Counted from the first letter of the stretch, positions 38,142-50,179 are shown. The stretch is 64,000 nt of DNA from Carettochelys insculpta (GCF_033958435.1 NC_134161.1:4092001-4156000), one strand, 5' to 3'. Made by a program: numbers and translations. Notes: generated by a model from the letters alone, not told the origin.

Positions 38142-38356
38142 CTTTTATAATCAGAGGGGTAGCCGTGGTAGTCTGGATCTGCAAAAGCAACGAGGGGTCC
38201 TGTGGCACCTTATAGACTAACAGAAATGTATGAGCATAAGCTTTCGTGGGCAAAGTGGATGCATCTGAGAAAGTGGGTCTTTGCCCACGAAAGCTTATGC
38301 TCATACATTTCTGTTAGTCTATAAGGTGCCACAGGACCCCTCGTTGCTTTTATAAT
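38142..38356 (+). mobile_element. Penelope-like fold-back repeat with hammerhead-like core, TSD
   Basis: Two 73-bp arms, 38183-38255 and 38279-38351, are gap-free inverted repeats around a 23-bp spacer. The direct repeat cttttataat bounds the insert at 38142-38151 and 38347-38356. The forward arm with the spacer can be drawn as a hammerhead: atgcat, ctgagaa, the stem gtggg...cccac, gaaa, a gc-ttat-gc mini-stem, then tc and atacat. The CUGAUGA box is degenerate. Confidence 0.78.
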
Positions 38357-40329
38357 GGCCTTCAGTAATTCCAGCTAGGCAGGCTGATCACCTCCATTCA
38401 GATGTTGCATAAGGTTACTGTAGTATGTTACTGTACTAAAATAGATGGTATGGAGAGAGCTGCCCAGAACAGGAATGAAGGGTTAAACTTTCAAAGCATT
38501 GCACTCTGTTGTGTTATATTAAGATCAGGAGTCACGTGGCTATAATATCTCCACACTTTAAATATTTACTCCTCCAGTGCTTCACCCAACTATTTGACTT
38601 ACTGCACTCAAGATTAATAAAGAAATGTTGGCAGGATGTTATGGAGTGGAAGTCTTTGGGTCGCCTATTGACCAGTCAGGGGGAACTGGGAATTTCAGCC
38701 ATTTGTCATTAGTCTTGGGTTTTGCAGGTGTCTGAGTGCAGTTTATTGAGTATCACATGCTGAATTCATAGCAGGGTGAGGTAAGATTAGAGTTTTTTTT
38801 GTTAACTCAGAATTTCTTGGGTTTTTCGAGTGTTTGGCTGCTTCAGTACCTAGCACAGAGCCTCTTTGTCTGACAGTAATGTTGTGTGACTGTATTTGAA
38901 ATCTGAGTCTGAAAACACATTGCTAAAACTGGGAATTTCTCTGACGATGAAACCATTTTTTAAAAAAACATAGTAAGCTTCAAAGATCAAGTCAGACTTA
39001 AATATCTGCCCCCCTCCCCCCCCCAAAAAAAAGTAAAAACACACAGGGTCTATGAACCTATACTTAAATGATCAGTGATCTACATTTAATTTTCCCGTGC
39101 AAATACTATTTGAACTCTGATGAGAAAACCCCTCTTACTAAGCTTCAGAAAAATCTTTCTTGTCCTTTAATTCTACATGAAGGGGATTAGTGGGAACATA
39201 TTTAACCTCTGACCTTCAAACAAAAGCATTATCAAATTTAGTTGCCAAGTGGTTCCCCATTTAGCTGAGCTGGTTGAGTATCTCTGAACTTTTTTGTGAA
39301 GCAAAGCTTTAAAATCTATTGTTACCTTAGAAACACCCAGAGATTTAGCAGTACTCTCTTCTATTTAGATTTGAAATGGCTGTCAGAGCACAGATAAGGG
39401 AACCAACTTCTGTACAGTTGGTGTTAGAACTTGCTTAGGGTTTGAACAACAAATACAAACACTCCAAACAAAACTTTTGGTGGTCTGGAAAGATTAGAAT
39501 AGTTGTCGGGTGGAGGGAGGGACAGAGGTTACCCTCCTTATATGTTCGTTCTTCATGCATCCGTCTGCTTGGGGGATTTAAATAGTTTGTCATATTTCCA
39601 CAGCATTTGTTCTAGCAAAGAGAACAAGTGCTCATGTCGGGATTTTGCTTGCCTGCTGTAATTACACTGATGATATCAAGTGCTCATTGATATCTTGATT
39701 TCAGCTTTCCAAAGTGTGGAGTCAGAGCACTAGTAGCCTGAAATACTAGTGAGCATCTTATTATGTGTTTTATTTTGGGAGCATCTGTGTTAGGCCATCC
39801 ACCTTCAGATAACTGAGCCCTTAATGACTTTATCAACGCATTTTTAACGATGTCCATTGGCTTTTAACTATGTCTTTACATTTCCCCCTGCAAGCCACAG
39901 TGGTCACTAGGAAGTAGACACTGTCTAATGTGCCTGAAACACAGCTGGTCTAAGCAAGCCCTTTGTAAATTAGCGATGAAATGTGTAAAACTAGATGGTC
40001 AAGGGTCCCTCAGTCCACAGTAAAATATTCCAGCTTGATCTTGGAATGCAGAAAGGGGCCTCCCGTAAGAAGCTGGTGTCCATTTACAGTGCATCTCTCA
40101 TAAACTCGGCCACTGGGGTAAGGGCAGCGAAACCAGCCCTCCTGGTATGTGATTGATTATCTGGTATTTATGCCATTGAGGACTTTTCAGCAGTTCAGGG
40201 TCAAAGGGTCATCTCATGTGTCTTGCTGCAAATCCGCTTCCTTTTGTACAGTGAGGGCTGGGTGAACAGACACACAAAAACAGCTTTTTTCTTTGCCTTG
40301 GGAAAAAGGGGAGGGGGACGGGTTGGTGT

Positions 40330-40900
40330 CAATGAAATTTTTTTTTCCAGCTTTTTCTGAATAGTGTCCTTTTTAATTCTAAAGAACTTTTAATTAAAAG
40401 TAGCAGGAAAGTTCATCTTGACAAGGTTTAACTTACCTTAACAGTTACTTTTGTGTCCTGAGAATCCTGCCTCCCTACTCAAAAAAGAGATTTTTCTCCT
40501 CCATTACTAATTAATGTCTTTATGATTTTTGAAAGGTTTTTTTAATCACTTAAGGACGGGTTGGAGTGGAAGAAAACTTTCAGAATGATTATTAATTCAT
40601 CTGTGCTTCTGATCCTATTAGTCTGCTCAGTTCTTTGGCACTAACAAATTGGAAGTGTTTTAAATTTGCAAAGCATAATCTCATTTACTGATGTAGACAG
40701 CAGACACCCCCAGTGCTTCGTCATTGCAGCGAGAGAAATACATTGAAGCAAAAGTTATGATGAGACGCTCCCCCAAAGGATCCCTAAAGTGCCTTGTTAA
40801 ATTGATGAACTCTGTCCAAGGATTTTTTCACTCAATGTCAACATGCTGTCATCTGCAGGGTTGGATCCAGCCATTTTTTAACAGCACATAGTGACACAGT
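40330..40900. promoter_or_regulatory. Candidate conserved non-coding block
   Basis: Repeat-free. Homeodomain-like elements are dense (ttttaattaaaagt, actaattaatgtc, tttaatcactta, attattaattc), with a CDX/HOX-like tttatgat. It is a good enhancer candidate by texture; conservation not tested. Confidence 0.38.
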
Positions 40901-40945
40901 TTTAGGGCAGGAAATAACTTCTTTACATCATGAAAACGAAAGGGA

Positions 40946-41214
40946 TATTTGAGATGGGCTATCAAAACAACAGAGCGGTCAAGTAGCACTTTAAAGACTA
41001 ACAAAACAATTTATTAGGTGAGCTTTCGTGGGACAGACCCACTTCTTCAGACCATAGCCATTCTGGTCTGGCTATGGTCTGAAGAAGTGGGTCTGTGCCA
41101 CGAAAGCTCACCTAATAAATTGTTTTGTTAGTCTTTAAAGTGCTACTTGACTGCTTTTTTGTTTTGATTGTATATAGACTAACATGATGACTTCTCCACT
41201 ACTATTTGAGATGG
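40946..41214 (+). mobile_element. Penelope-like fold-back repeat, 100-bp arms, 12-bp TSD
   Basis: Arms 40961-41060 and 41069-41168 are complementary without gaps and nearly identical, around an 8-base loop ttctggtc. The forward unit continues to tatatagactaacatgatga near its 3' end. The direct repeat tatttgagatgg lies at 40946-40957 and 41203-41214. The core tctgaagaagtgggtctgtg, then ccacgaaagct, is hammerhead-like. Family name is from memory. Confidence 0.82.
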
Positions 41215-41751
41215 ACTGTATGAGATGACACAGAATGAATTTGTTCAGATGACCAGGTTTACCCACCGCTCTTTGGAGCAAAAAATAAATAACTAAAAAT
41301 GACAGGATTTTTATTTTAGTTCAGGAGCTTATGCATGTCAGCTGTACAGCTTTCCTAACCCTGGGTTGGGGCTTTCATGCCCTAGGGACAGAAGAGAACC
41401 ACCTAAGAAATCACCAGCACTTTGGAGGTCTCTCATCCAAACAGGAACAGACCAAAGCCTTTTTAACTTGAGTGTTGAAAAGGTCATTGTATAAGGTGAT
41501 GAGCCTGCAGGTAACTTGCCAGCAGCTTCACTTGAAAGTATCTTTCCTGGCTCAGCACAGTGGAGAAGATTTAGTAATTGAGGGCCAATGGGTTTGAGTA
41601 ACCTATTTTTAAAAAAAAACAACCAAATTTGCCATTTTGTCAGTATTCCTCTTATCTGTTCTGCTGTTTAGAGTTATTTTCCAACGGCGCAGAAGAAAAC
41701 TGGCTGTCCCTGTCACGTGTCTTAATCAATTGTTGTTGTGTGGCTGCTGGT

Positions 41752-41975
41752 GGCAGGCGAAATAACTCAATGGTTTGAGCACCACCCTGCTAAACTCAGG
41801 ATCGTGTCTTCAATCTTTGAGGGGGCCCATTAGGGATCTGGGGCAAATCGATTAAAACAAAAAATCTGTCAGGGATGGTGATAGGGCCTGCTGTGAGGGC
41901 AGGGGACTGGACTTGATGACCTCTGAAGGTTCCTTCCAGCTCTGTGAGATAGGTATAGGCATGACAATAATTTTT
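41752..41975 (+). mobile_element. tRNA-derived SINE with CR1-like tail (cryptodiran turtle type)
   Basis: The tRNA-like head has an A-box-like stretch ataactcaatggt (41762-41774) and a B-box-like gtcttcaatct (about 41806-41816). The body reads gagggggcccattagggatc. The CR1-like tail is gggactggacttgatgacct, then tccttccagctctgtgagat. This matches my memory of the Lys-tRNA-derived SINE of cryptodiran turtles, mobilised by CR1. Confidence 0.85.
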
Positions 41976-42396
41976 TTTTTTTAACTTAGTCTTCATTTCT
42001 TGCTGCTGTCTTCATTATGTCAGATCTCAGGGGAGGTTGTCAGAGTGTTTCATTTAATGTAGCTGACCATGTGCAATATGATCTTGTGGTGTCTTAAACA
42101 CATTATACTGGACTGCTTTGAAGGAGAATGAAAACCCCAACTGGAACACCAGGAAAATATTATGACTTTGCCCATCAGAGGTGGTGGAAGTGTGCTCACA
42201 GCTCTTTCATCTGGGGACAACAGGGAAGTTGTTGCATTGAATTCCCCCGGCTATATGGCCTCTCTACCAATTTGGTCAGCTCAAGTGGCTGCAATAGAGA
42301 CAGGCAAACAAAGAGAAACATGAGACTGTTGGTGGCATCCCCAATGGAGTGGCACTGCATAAAAAAAATAAAATAAAATAAAAACATGGAGGTAAA

Positions 42397-42580
42397 CATT
42401 GAACTGGAAGGGGCCTTAAGAGGTCATCAAGTCCAGTCCCCTGCACTCCCTCCCTGACAGATGTTTATTTTTTTAAATCTCAACTGACCCAGACCCTTTT
42501 AAGACCCCCTCAAAGATTGCGCTCGCAACTGGGGGTTTCCAAGGCAGTGCTCTAACCACTGGGCTATCCCTCCTCCTATA
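42397..42580 (-). mobile_element. tRNA-derived SINE, antisense copy
   Basis: The reverse complement of the same SINE. The tail gaactggaaggggccttaag, then aggtcatcaagtccagtccc, comes first. The tRNA-like head in reverse, ctctaaccactgggctatcc, ends the copy. It lies about 420 bp from the plus-strand copy. The middle body differs, so it is another subfamily or diverged. Confidence 0.82.
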
Positions 42581-45244
42581 AGCTTTGCAGCTATAAAGGC
42601 CTTTCCTTTGAAGACTTTGAAGTGCATTAGAAACCTTAGTTAAACCTCAGTGCTTTACATTAGCATTGACTTGCGGTGAGAAACCCAAGCATGCAAGCGA
42701 AAAGGTGTCGGTGCAAATAGGTGAAAGGGATTGTTATTGGGCAGCATCAAAACCATCCTTTGAGGGCACTTGTGGCCACCCCCTTCATCTAGCTTCCTAT
42801 GTCAGGAATGCAGCAGATGGGATGCAGCTTGGCTAGAGTAAAGCCTCAAGTACAGTGTTTCATAACCTCTTTCTTGAAAAGGAAAAATTGAAGCTAGCTC
42901 TGAGATGACTGTGGTCACATGTACCGAGCGCTGGCTGCAGCTGAGTGGCAAACAAATGGCAAGCCATTAAACTGTGCTAAGGTGCACAGAGAGAGGCCAA
43001 CGACATGGAAGGCCGGCCTAATTTTATGCAGCTTCAAATGGGTGATTACACCACAGGCAATTGGCTGAAAGTATCAGGAACATGTTCCAGATGCTGTGAA
43101 AAGGCATCAAGCGCTCTAGACAAGTTAAAAATGGGCAAGGAAAAATAGACTCTGGTTGTCAAAGTGTCCTGAGTGAAGTATCCCGAGACATTAGAGCCGG
43201 TTGATCTTTTGACGAAAAATATTCTAACCATTAAATGGGTTTTTTGTGAGAATTTATTGTGTTTTTTGGTTGAAATATTGAAAAGCATTTTTCCCCAAAA
43301 TACTAACAAGCTGAAAACCAACACATGTTCAATCTTCAAAAATCTGAAAATATCACTCAGATAAAACATAGTTTACAAGTTTTTTTTTTCTTTTGAAATT
43401 TTTCACATAAAATTGATTTTTCCAATCTGTTCTACACAAAATACTTAACTGGTGGAAGATATCCCAGAAGACATAATGACAACGGTGTGCGGTTAATGGG
43501 ATGGGTGCATTCAGTGTAACGTAGTGGCCAAAAATGATGCAGACATTAGGTTTTGGTTGAGCATGGAAGAATACATGCTCTGTGAAAGTGGAAGTGATGT
43601 TTCCTCTTCATGTAAACCTGATAAACCTAAAATACAAGTGATGTTCTGTTTTGGGCCTTCTTGTACCTGAAAGATGAGGTCTGAGAAGCTGAAAGGACCA
43701 ATCTGTGGTGAGATACTGAAAGATCTAAATACATGTTGCTTGACAAAATGACTTTTGCCAAGTGGTAGAGGCTAAAAGAGACATTCATGGTTACTTTTTC
43801 TTGTGCATAAACTTGAAGGAGAGAGCAGTATGATGAATTTGACCCAAGCTCTGTAGTTCACGAACTGGAAAAGTACTTAGCAGGAATGACAATTCTATCA
43901 AAGCATAATCTCTCGAGGGAGGGTATGGAACTCCATTGTTTGAGTCATTCAGAACCAGACAAAAGTCATCTATGAGAATTCTGCAAAAGGGAAAAATAGT
44001 GATTGGGCAGAGGGATAGATTAGATGTCTTGATGGTCCTTTTTGTGTGTACTTTTTCTGGTTCTACTCTAATTCAACTCAGTGTAATTCAAGGAATCAAA
44101 TCATCCTCTTTCGTACAGTAATTAATTGCAAAGGAAGAGGTTATGTTGGTTTTTTCAATCATGCAGTTTGCATGCAGCAGTTTATTGAACCATTTTTTGT
44201 CACTCTGTTGGCCTTGAAATTATAAAATATATGGGATTTTTTTGGAGAATTTGGAGATGCAATCCCATTATCATCACTACTTATCTTAAATGGGATGGAT
44301 TTCAGGGGTCATAGGATCAAGATGCATCACTGAATTTGATCCAGTGGTTGGATCATGGGCTTGCACAGCTTAGGCTGGGCGGTGCTGGGGACCAGGAGCT
44401 GAACTGTCATCCACTGCTTACCTTGCATCACAGAAATTCTTGAAAGCATAAACTTTTATGCCGCTAGTGCTATAAAAACAAGTGGTAGTTTTAATTTTGT
44501 GAATACTGCTTTGACTTTACCTGATAGTCAGCATTGTCACGCACAAGACGCAAATAAATTGCAAGCCTTCATCTATGGTACTTTGTTTTCAGTAAAGGAC
44601 TCTTGCTTTAAATCAGAAATCAGAATTTCTGTTGCCCTAGCTCACCCAGTTTCTTCCATTATACACACTCTCAAGCCACTTCCATAAGGGGAATTCTCCA
44701 TCATATTTTTCCAATAAAAGTTAGAGCTGTGCTTATCAAAACTGCTGAGTGATTTTGTGTGTCCCACCCCTCCTCACTTCCTGTGACCCAGACCCCAATC
44801 AAGACGTCCTTAGCTGGGAATCCAAAAACACGTGGAAGCAAACTCTCCAGAAATTTGTATTTAAAAAGAAAAAATCCAAGTTTTCCAGCTTTTTGCTGGC
44901 ACTTCAGCCCAAGCCAACTGCTCTTCAAACTCAGATCTCAAATGGGTTGAGTAGCGAGGGGAATGAGAGCATAGAATTCTGTGACCGTAGGTGAAGGGGA
45001 GGCGCGACATACTGATAAGCATTTGCCTGTGTGCATCTTAGGGAACCTCCCCAGAAGTTGCGTAGCTGTTTGAAATGCTATCCAATTTCACCCATCCTCA
45101 GTTAGAGCTCATAGGCAGAGCAACACCTTGTGGGAAATAGTACCCAAAGGTGCTGAAAGATGGAATAGAGTCAACATGGGCATCTGTCCTTTCTCCACCA
45201 CCAGGCGGTTTCAGAATGAAGAAACTGAACCAATGCCTGGATGG

Positions 45245-45470
45245 CTATGTTTAGACTATTGTTGCTATTTTGGGATCCAAATATTTCCCAAAATAACAAC
45301 TCCATGGCTACTCACCCTGTTCAAAATAGCAGGGCTATTTCATGCGCTTTATTCCATTTCTGCTCCCCATCATCATGAGAAGGGTAGCAGAAACCTCAAC
45401 ACAGCCACTTATTTTGAACTTGGGTGCCATTTGTCACCAAGCTCCAATGAAGTTAACTTGAAATAATTCA
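45245..45470. mobile_element. MITE fragment of the ttattttgaaatagc group
   Basis: gctatgtttagactattgtt, gctattttgggatcc and acttattttgaact recall the element group at 49174-49540 and 52159-52862. No clear termini. Confidence 0.35.
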
Positions 45471-46699
45471 TGCAATTTGCATGGTGCAATTTTTTATTGT
45501 TTTTTTCACGTTAGGGAGGCAGTCTAGAAATTGCCTATGTTGCTTAGGAGAAACTCCAGCTTGAAAAGGGTTTAAAAATCCTGCAATTTCCAGGGGAGGC
45601 CAACCTTGCTTTCTCACAGCTGACGACTTTGCCTGAACTGAAATTGTTCCAGTCTTCCTCTCTTATCTAGGTAGATGGTGGAGAAATAAGACTGACAAAT
45701 TAGTCTTTTCCATTTCTCAGTAGTAAAAATGATTTTCTGAGTTGTTTCATGCAGTTTGTGTTTATATTTTAATGTTTAAAATCAGACTACCTTTTGTTTT
45801 AAAACTAGGGAGTCCACTGAGGAGAATACTAGTTGTTGAAGAAACAGTTTGTGGTTCCTGAATAGTAGAGAGTGCTCGTGAAATCTCACATCCAAAGGCT
45901 GAATTTATGAATGGGCCCAGAGCTGAACTGTGGTGTATGCACCAAGTCACACTTTAGCGAGCCAGAGCCTAGACCTGGAATCTGATAAGATGTGATAATG
46001 GCTTTGGTTTACATTAGTTCCCACCTCACATTTTGTTTTATCTAGACTGGGAACAGGATTTTACAGGGGAGATTCATCACTATCCTGTTAAGTTGTGGAC
46101 ATGCAGACCTAGATAAAGACGCCTGGTTTGGCCATTGCCTCTGCATTAATATTGGACCAAGAAATGCTGTGCTATGCCAACAGGAATAGTTCTGTGCTGC
46201 CTTTGTGTGTTTTCAGTGAACTACATGCATAGACTTGTCCTTCAAAGAGGAAAGTCATCTCAAACCTATGATTGGTCAATCTATCTTTCATACCCATTTT
46301 AAAGTTGAAATATCTTTGCTTTCTTTCATAATCTACATTTAGATGAGTGTGTGAGTACTGTTTAATATCACTAAGCTTTTCTTGTTTAGCCACTTGTCCA
46401 CATGAGACTCTTGGAACACATTTGTTTCAGTTGAGAACACATTGGTTAACTTTTAAACAGCTCTTTTACAATGGACTCCCTTCAGAGGCAGCCTTGGTTA
46501 TCAGTTCCAGGATGCAAACTCCTTTCCAACATTTATCGTTCCCCAGAAGAAATAGCTCAGTCTCTGCAGGCAGACTGTATTTCTGTTGCTACAATTCTTG
46601 GTGATTCTAAACTGAATGGGACAAGAATTTTTCATTGGGACCAATGCTGGAATGTGAAAGTTTTGTTCCTTAGGCCTGCTTCTGCATTGCTGGTCTTTT

Positions 46700-47465
46700 G
46701 GGGTTTAGAACATACGAGTGGCTATATGTAGGGCAGACCAAAGGTTCATCTAGCCCAATGTTCTGTCTTCCAGCAGTGGACAATGTCAGATGCCCCCCAG
46801 GGAGTGCACAGAACAGGTAATCATTGAGTGATCCATCACCTGTTGTCCATTCCCAACCTCTGATAAACATAGGCTAGGACACCAATCCTGGCCAATAGCC
46901 ACTCATGGACCATTAATTTATCTAGTTTTTTTTTTTTTTTTTGAATGCTCTTAAAGTCCTGGTCTCCATGCCATCCTCTGGCAAGGAGGTCCACTGGTCT
47001 GCTGCGTGAAGAAAATCTTACTTTTGTTCATTTTAAACCTGCTACCCATTAATTTCATTTGGTGACCTCTAGTTCTTTCGTTATGGGAGCAAATAAATAC
47101 ATTTTTCCTTATTCACAGTGACTACACCAGTCATGATTTTGTAGACCATTATCATGTTCCTCCTCAGTCCCCTCTTTTCTAAGCTGTAAATTGACAGTCT
47201 TTCTAATTTCTTTTCATATAGCACCTGTTCCAAAACCCTAATTATTTTTGTTACCCTTTTCTGAACCTTTTCCAATGCCAATATGCCATTTTTAAGATGA
47301 GCAGATCACATCTTTGCACAGTATTCAAGGTCTGGGCGTACCATGGATTTATGTAGAAGCAATATGATACCCTCAGTATAATTCTCTACCCAATTTTTAA
47401 TGATTCCTAACATTCTATTTGCTTTTTTCACTGCTGCTGCAGATTGAGTGGATGTTTTCAGAGGC
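46700..47465 (-). pseudogene. CR1 LINE ORF2 C-terminus and 3' region, antisense
   Basis: The minus-strand frame 47281-47081 reads MALEKVQKRVTKIIRVLEQV, then LYEKKLERLSIYSLEKRG and LRRNMIMVYKIM, the usual C-terminal region of CR1-family RT proteins (KVQRRATKMI...LFSLEKRRLRGDLI..YK pattern). After the stop the reading continues as TRGHQMKL...RFKMNKSKIFFT in another frame. The remainder to 46700 is the 3' part, with a poly-T interruption at 46926-46942. It is not the same subfamily as 31040-32600. Confidence 0.85.
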
Positions 47466-47927
47466 TTGTCTACACTTGCTTTTTATTTTTTTTAACTTAT
47501 TTATTTTTTGGAAAACCCCTTTTTTTCAGGGGGAAAAAAAGCCATAGAGTACGCACACTGCTATGCATGCAAAGTTGAGGTGAGAGGGATTTTTTCCCTT
47601 GAAATAATAGTCCAGCTGTGTGAATGACTTCCGTCGACCCTCCCTGCATTTCAAGGTTGAAAATGAACGCGTGGGGAAAAAAGCACAGCTGTTATCAGCT
47701 TACGTGAAGGCTCTTTTTGCAATGCTCTGGCTGTGAACCCTGGCTGTAAATGTGAACGCTCTGTTTCTCAGTGCTGTGGGGGTGTGAATATGATTTTCTG
47801 ACTTGACTTATTTTGACATTGAGAAGTTGAAAAAAGTATGCTTGAAAAAACCATGCACTATAGAGACAGCTTTGGCATTGCCAGCTGTCTAAAATGAAAT
47901 ATCAAAGGCACACTGGCCCCAGTTATC

Positions 47928-47930
<3 letters not shown>

Positions 47931-47962
<32 letters not shown>
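47931..47962. repeat. (TA)n microsatellite
   Basis: About 15 uninterrupted ta units. Confidence 0.95.
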
Positions 47963-48355
47963 CATCACCTATTGCATTGACCTAAATTAAAATGGAATTT
48001 GAACACTCATTCTCCTTACATGTGCAAATCTCCATGGTGCCCTGTGTGGTTTTAGACTTTCTTTGCCATTTAGAATTCAGGAAACTCCTATTTCCCAGCT
48101 GATGGGTCAAGAGCTATTAAAATGTAATAGGTCAATAAAAAAGCTGATTTTTTCATTTCAAAATGTGAGGTTTCTGTGGGGGTTGGTTTCCTCCTACAGA
48201 GAAGCAAGTATTTACCGGGTGTGCAGTTGTGCCTGCTCTTGAAAATACACATTAAGTATGTTTCTGGTCTCCAAATTACAGACCTAGATTAATCTAGGAT
48301 TAAGTCTTATTATCTGGTCTTCTGAGGGAAAAGCAATGGAGGTTGTTCTCTGTAG

Positions 48356-48687
48356 TACAGGTTGAGCTGCTGTAATCCTGAACTCTCTTGTCCAGCCCCA
48401 TCTGTAATCCAGCATGATTTTTCTTAGCTGTATGACCACTTAACATGGGTATGGCTAAGTTTCCCATGGTCCCATAAAGTTTGTTTACAGCCACCAGTCC
48501 TGGCTCTCAGTGTTAAGTGCTGTTGTTGTTCAGCTGTGATTTGCCCCCTAAATGTCTTGTAAGAGCCCAACAAATCGTGGAAGTGTTGGTAATGTGCTAG
48601 ACAATATTGACCTCCCATCATCAGGCAAATTCTCTCTTTTGGCACTGGTCGGGTTCCAAGGGTGCCAGATGAGAGGTGCAATCCGTA
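48356..48687 (-). mobile_element. TA-flanked MITE family, copy 3
   Basis: The body is 48358-48685, starting caggttgagctgctgtaatc and ending ccagatgagaggtgcaatcc, with TA on both sides. It shares gtttgtttacagccaccagt and aatattgacctcccatcatc with copy 1. No coding capacity. Confidence 0.85.
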
Positions 48688-49011
48688 CTGATTAAAGGGC
48701 AGCACAGCGTGGACAGCATGTGTTCCTAATGGAACAAGAGGTGTGCTAGGAGTCTTTTATCCTGCACCTTCCCTTGGGCAGCAGTGAAAGCCCTGTGAGC
48801 GTTCTGCAGGGCTGAACCTCACATTCAGCACAAAGATCTCGGGGGGCTCAGATAAGAGAGAGTTCACCTCCATGTCCGACTTTTCTCCGAATGGGTCCAA
48901 GGGTGGCCTCTGATGCTTGGGTTCCCTCATCCCAAAGTCCCAATTGTGCCTTTCTGAGCAGGTTTGGATGCTTTCTTGAGGGCGTGTGTGCACAATGCAT
49001 TATAAAAAGTC

Positions 49012-49173
49012 TCAGAAGGGTTGCTGTGTTAGTGTGTAGCTTCACAAAACACAAGCAGTGCTGTAACACCTTGGAGACGAACCCATTTGTTTATTAGGTA
49101 ATGAGCTTTCGTGGACAAGGCTCTCTTCTTCAGACCCATGAAAGTTCATGATCTAATAAATGATGCTGTTAGG
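49012..49173 (+). mobile_element. Penelope-like fold-back repeat, partial right arm
   Basis: The reverse arm holds ttattaggtaatgagctttc and gtggac; the short forward arm holds cccatgaaagttcatgatct and aataaatgatgctgttag. The forward arm is cut where a MITE begins at about 49174, so no target duplication can be read. Same family as 40946-41214, third subfamily. Confidence 0.55.
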
Positions 49174-49800
49174 GCTATGCAGCAAAGTTATTTTGAAATA
49201 GCAGCTGTTATTGCAAAATAGCTACTCAAGGCACCCACTGTTTCGAAATAATCTTGAAATAGCAGTTGACTTATTTTGAAATAGGTAAACCTCATTTCAT
49301 GAGGAATAGCACCTATTTCGCAATAGGTGCAGTTAAGACCAGGGATAGTGTCTATTTCGACTTAAGCCATGGTGCACCTGATGGCTGAATTTCGAAACAG
49401 GCTCCATGTGTTTAGATGATGCATTTAGAAATAGCTAAGTGCTATTTTGAAATGCATTTCTGTGTGTGGCAGTGTTGTTTTGAAACAAGCTATTTTGGAA
49501 TAGCTCTTCCAGATAGGTCTACACAGCAGCCTTATTCCAAAATAAGCTATCTTTAGTCTTTAACGTGATAGGAAGAGGATCTGCAGAAGGGCTGCAGCTC
49601 CGCTACATTCCACTTTCGGAAGGGGAATGCAAATGCGGCCAATGGGAAATGCGAATGAGGCTCTCGTTTACATTTTGCATGCCTCATTTGCATCATGGCA
49701 GCCCCTCGCTGTTTTGGAAGTGCTGTTTTTGAATAAAAGAGAGCAGTGTAGATGGGGTTCCTTCGACAGGAAACCCTGCTTTCGAAAGCACCCTTCGGCC
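49174..49800. mobile_element. Stacked MITEs (ttattttgaaatagc and tttcgaaag groups)
   Basis: 49174-49540 starts ggctatgcagcaaagttatt and is rich in tttcgaaata/tattttgaaata blocks. From about 49516 a second unit begins aggtctacacagcagcctta. The part to 49800 carries ctttcggaaggggaatgc facing gcatgcctcatttgc, a palindrome, and ends with tttcgaaagcaccctt. Boundaries are approximate. Confidence 0.6.
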
Positions 49801-50179
49801 TCACATTCTTCATATGTTTGGTCTTGCAGAGTGATCATGCTTATGTGGTAGCATCTTTTGCAGCCTTCCACTTCGGGCATTGAAATCCGTCTCTTTAACA
49901 TTTGTATCCCTTGGGCCATCTTTTACAGGCTGTTGTCTTGAAAAGCAGGCAGTGCTATGTGCAGTAACAACAGAAGTGGTTTACTGCTTGTCTTTTTACT
50001 TGAGGATAGAAATTGCAGCTTGTTTCTAACTGAAGGTCCTAACCTACCTTGCCAGAGTGCTAAGCACATGCACTCTGACCTTATTTAAAATTTATTTTTT
50101 CCCCAAAATCACATCCCTAAAAATAACACTTTTGAGTGTGAACCTGCGGCCTCCTTAGTGATTTTTTTCACCTCAGGTC

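Noticed and set aside
47931..47962. (TA)n as possible cruciform or origin-like element
   Set aside because: Ordinary microsatellite next to transposon debris; nothing else supports a functional role.
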